This document shows, piece after piece, positions 12,084 to 13,570 of a stretch of 13,570 nucleotides of DNA. How positions within the stretch are numbered: position 1 is the stretch's first letter; each line of letters begins with the position of its first letter. The stretch is from an uncultured Clostridia bacterium (GTDB lineage Bacteria; Bacillota; Clostridia; Oscillospirales; CAG-272). The notes under the pieces were generated by a model. The model did no database searches. It was not told the origin of the DNA and was given only the letters and a program-made list of their open reading frames with translations. A program made the translations under genes and the position numbers. The stretch is from positions 1-13,570 of the forward strand of contig CAMFEL010000046.1 in assembly GCA_945949385.1 (NCBI GenBank), in the 5' to 3' direction.

Positions 12084-12623
12084 GTGGACGTAGATGTTGG
12101 CGTGAATACGGACAGAAGCAAATGCGTTTGCTTTACGGGGCACCGCCATATAGCAAAGGATGCTATGGCGGAGCTTTCCGCACGCCTGTACTGCACCGTG
12201 ACAGAGCTGATACTGGAAGGCTATGACACATTTATCTGCGGCGGAGCCGTAGGCTTTGACACAGAGGCGGCGGAATGTGTGCTTCAGCTTAAAGAGAGGT
12301 TTACGGATGTGCGGCTCATACTGGCGCTGCCCTGCCGCGACCAGACCGTAAAGTGGAATGATATAGAAGACCTGGCACGTTACAAAAGAATCCTCGGTAT
12401 GTCGGACGGCGTTTTCTATATGACGGATTTTTATACTCCCGACTGTATGCACCGACGCAACCGCTGGATGGCGGACAATTCAAGCGTCTGCGTGGCGTAC
12501 TGCGACGGGCGGCGCGGCGGCAGTGCCTATACGGTAAAATACGCCGCCGCGAAGGGTCTGCGGATAATAAATCTTGCCGAGAACGGCGGGCTGTCGGGTC
12601 AGTGCGGGATCGATTTTGACTGA
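12084..12623 (+). CDS. YpsA/DUF1273-type SLOG-family protein
   Basis: A 179-residue protein of the DUF1273 (YpsA) branch of the SLOG/Rossmann nucleotide-binding superfamily. FTGHR (17-21) and CGGAVGFD (52-59) form the nucleotide-binding core. The conserved late segment DGRRGGSAYTVKYA (141-154) supplies the second binding loop. SLOG proteins are predicted to bind nucleotide-derived ligands; YpsA of Firmicutes has been linked to cell division, but the reaction is not established. The GTG start at 12084 is supported by AGGAG (12072-12076) seven bases upstream. It lies 19 bases after the SDR gene and is probably co-transcribed. About 25 residues at the C-terminus (NGGLSGQCGIDFD) are unlike the core family and may be strain-specific. 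Confidence 0.9.
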   Translation: MDVDVGVNTDRSKCVCFTGHRHIAKDAMAELSARLYCTVTELILEGYDTFICGGAVGFDTEAAECVLQLKERFTDVRLILALPCRDQTVKWNDIEDLARYKRILGMSDGVFYMTDFYTPDCMHRRNRWMADNSSVCVAYCDGRRGGSAYTVKYAAAKGLRIINLAENGGLSGQCGIDFD

Positions 12624-12782
12624 AATCAAAAGGAGAGCATATAACAACGGTCGCATTTCTCTATCCCTGCATGGCAGCGGACGAAAAACTGAAATTTGCG
12701 GCTTCTGAATGTTTGTTTCTTGCTCTTACCTTAATCAGCTTTTGGATATGACGAAGCAATCGGAGCAGAGGAGGTGAATGCA
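12624..12782 (+). other. Intergenic stretch with a possible start-less coding remnant
   Basis: After the SLOG stop, an AAAGGAGAG ribosome-binding-like site (12629-12637) precedes a frame with no start codon. That frame stays open from about 12641 to a stop at 12749-12751; an internal ATG at 12671 gives 26 residues containing DEKLKFA. It may be a fragment of a decayed gene. No terminator or clear promoter is visible, so the following GNAT gene may depend on read-through. Confidence 0.3.
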
Positions 12783-13247
12783 GTGCGGCTTTTTTACGGA
12801 GTGCCCGAAGATATTGAAAACTGGATGAGTCTTGTAGCACGGGTCAGGTGGAATTTCCCCGGTCTGGAGACTCAGGAGAAGTTGGATGAGCATAAAGCAA
12901 CCGTTCTCAGGTTTATGGAAAAACGGCAGGCTGTATGCGTAAAAGAAAATAAAGAGATTGTCGGCGTAATGCTGTTTTCAAGAGGACACAATATGATTTG
13001 CTGTCTTGCGGTCTCTCCCGATTACCGTCGGCGCGGGATTGCTTCCATGCTTATGGACGCTTCTCTCCGAGATCTGGACAGGACAAAGGAAATATCGGTT
13101 TCCACTTTCAGAGCAGATGATGAGAAAGGTACCGCACCGAGAGCGCTGTATGAGAAATACGGCTTTGTTGCAGATGAACTTACCCAGGAATTTGATTACC
13201 CGAATCAGAAGTATATTCTCTATCCCGCAGACTCGGAAACGCCGTGA
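12783..13247 (+). CDS. GNAT family N-acetyltransferase
   Basis: A 154-residue GNAT acetyltransferase that should move an acetyl group from acetyl-CoA to an unidentified amine. Motif A is clear: CCLAVSPDYRRRGIASMLMDA (73-93) holds the RxxGxA CoA-pyrophosphate loop (Arg82 to Ala87). ALYEKYGF (121-128) is the usual motif B end. The GTG start at 12783 is chosen because AGGAGGTGA (12769-12777) stands five bases upstream; an in-frame GTG at 12774 lies within that site. Length is typical. The gene runs in the same direction as the SDR and SLOG genes, 159 bases further on, and its stop codon overlaps a possible short downstream frame (GTGA). The substrate could be an antibiotic, protein or small metabolite; nothing in the sequence decides. 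Confidence 0.88.
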   Translation: MRLFYGVPEDIENWMSLVARVRWNFPGLETQEKLDEHKATVLRFMEKRQAVCVKENKEIVGVMLFSRGHNMICCLAVSPDYRRRGIASMLMDASLRDLDRTKEISVSTFRADDEKGTAPRALYEKYGFVADELTQEFDYPNQKYILYPADSETP

Positions 13248-13360
13248 AAGCTCGCAGAAGCCCATTGGAATATAAGGAAGATAAAGCAACCTTAGATTAC
13301 GCAGAAACGCTTGCAAAGCCGATACAGCGCTTTGCGGATGTACCGGAGAAAGGGACTTGA
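13244..13360 (+). CDS. Possible 38-residue small ORF or gene remnant
   Basis: A GTG at 13244 overlaps the GNAT stop codon (GTGA), opening a 38-residue frame with the segment ATLDYAETLAKPIQRFADVP. The overlap is of the coupled kind, but there is no clear Shine-Dalgarno and no recognised family. It may equally be the broken tail of an older gene. Confidence 0.25.
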   Translation: MKARRSPLEYKEDKATLDYAETLAKPIQRFADVPEKGT

Positions 13361-13408
13361 AAAAAAGCAATGTAGAAAAAGCCTGCATACAGCGGAATAC
13401 TTTACTGA

Positions 13409-13510
13409 GAATATTGTTTGCAGGGGTTCAGAACTGCTGATTTACTGACAGAAGCGGAGAGAGAAGTTTTTCGAAGGGATGACGCGCCGTCAGCAGCCCC
13501 ACAGGGCTAA
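13409..13510 (+). pseudogene. Short coding remnant, possibly from mini-ribonuclease III (MrnC)
   Basis: A 33-codon open stretch after a stop codon contains LLTEAEREVFRR followed by DDAPSAAP. In MrnC proteins a segment of the kind LTexExxxxRRGRNA occupies a similar setting, so this could be a fragment with the RGRN core lost. There is no start codon, and the match is short and from memory. It ends in the hairpin cluster described separately. Confidence 0.2.
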
Positions 13511-13569
13511 CCTTACCCCGGTTAAGCATATGCGAGGCTCCGCCTCGCGCTCCGCTTAGAACCTTTTTT
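13480..13569 (+). other. Hairpin cluster ending in a T-run (terminator or structured element end)
   Basis: Four stems follow one another: 13480-13484/13488-13492, 13495-13499/13504-13508, 13508-13512/13520-13524 and 13532-13538/13542-13548. The last is a perfect seven-base GC-rich stem nested in an outer 13523-13527/13554-13558 pairing. TTTTTT follows at 13564-13569. It could be a plus-strand terminator, a structured RNA, or the palindromic end of an IS200/IS605-like element. The window ends here. The remaining 13249-13479 shows only the short frames listed. Confidence 0.55.
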
Positions 13570-13570
13570 G

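Noticed and set aside
11096..12196. Upstream 367 codons of the minus-strand frame containing the 84-residue gene
   Set aside because: They lie opposite the SDR and SLOG genes, and a proper ribosome binding site marks the ATG at 11095.

Overview
The window looks like a chromosomal segment of a Gram-positive Clostridia-type bacterium, probably Oscillospiraceae/Ruminococcaceae. The signs are the Firmicutes gene order rimP-nusA-rnpM(ylxR)-ylxQ-infB, strong AGGAGG-type ribosome binding sites, frequent GTG starts, and sigma-A style promoters. The genus assignment is inference. Most of the window reads on the minus strand; only the last ~2.3 kb carries plus-strand genes.

Layout, left to right. (1) 1-110 holds a short palindrome and a strong minus-strand terminator. 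(2) 121-2271(-) is a signal-less GH3 beta-glucosidase with no sugar transporter beside it. (3) 2403-4979(-) is a four-gene operon: TetR regulator, a flavodoxin-fold protein with a compact four-cysteine motif, a PF06541 (CmpB-like) membrane protein, and a CDP-alcohol phosphatidyltransferase. It starts from a consensus promoter whose initiation region is covered by a 24-bp palindrome, so self-repression by the TetR protein is likely. (4) 5208-10281(-) is the transcription/translation operon rimP, nusA, rnpM, ylxQ, infB. An extended -10 promoter and a leader hairpin precede it, and a terminator closes it directly after infB (no rbfA follows). (5) 10473-11095(-) holds two small phage-lysis-like genes, a membrane-anchored coiled-coil protein and an r1t-type holin, just upstream of the nusA operon promoter with no clear terminator between. 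(6) 11282-12623(+) is an SDR oxidoreductase plus a YpsA/SLOG-family protein, sharing a consensus promoter. (7) 12783-13247(+) is a GNAT acetyltransferase. (8) 13249-13570 has no confident gene. It holds short coding remnants and a run of hairpins ending in a T-run, perhaps the edge of a mobile element, a structured RNA or a terminator.

The most noteworthy points are the holin-like pair abutting an essential operon, the TetR-controlled redox/membrane/lipid operon with its readable promoter-operator, the rimP leader (promoter, hairpin, duplicated ribosome binding site), and the hairpin-rich right end. Nothing here is proven to be a new system. The best candidates for follow-up are the TetR operon and the holin-like pair.
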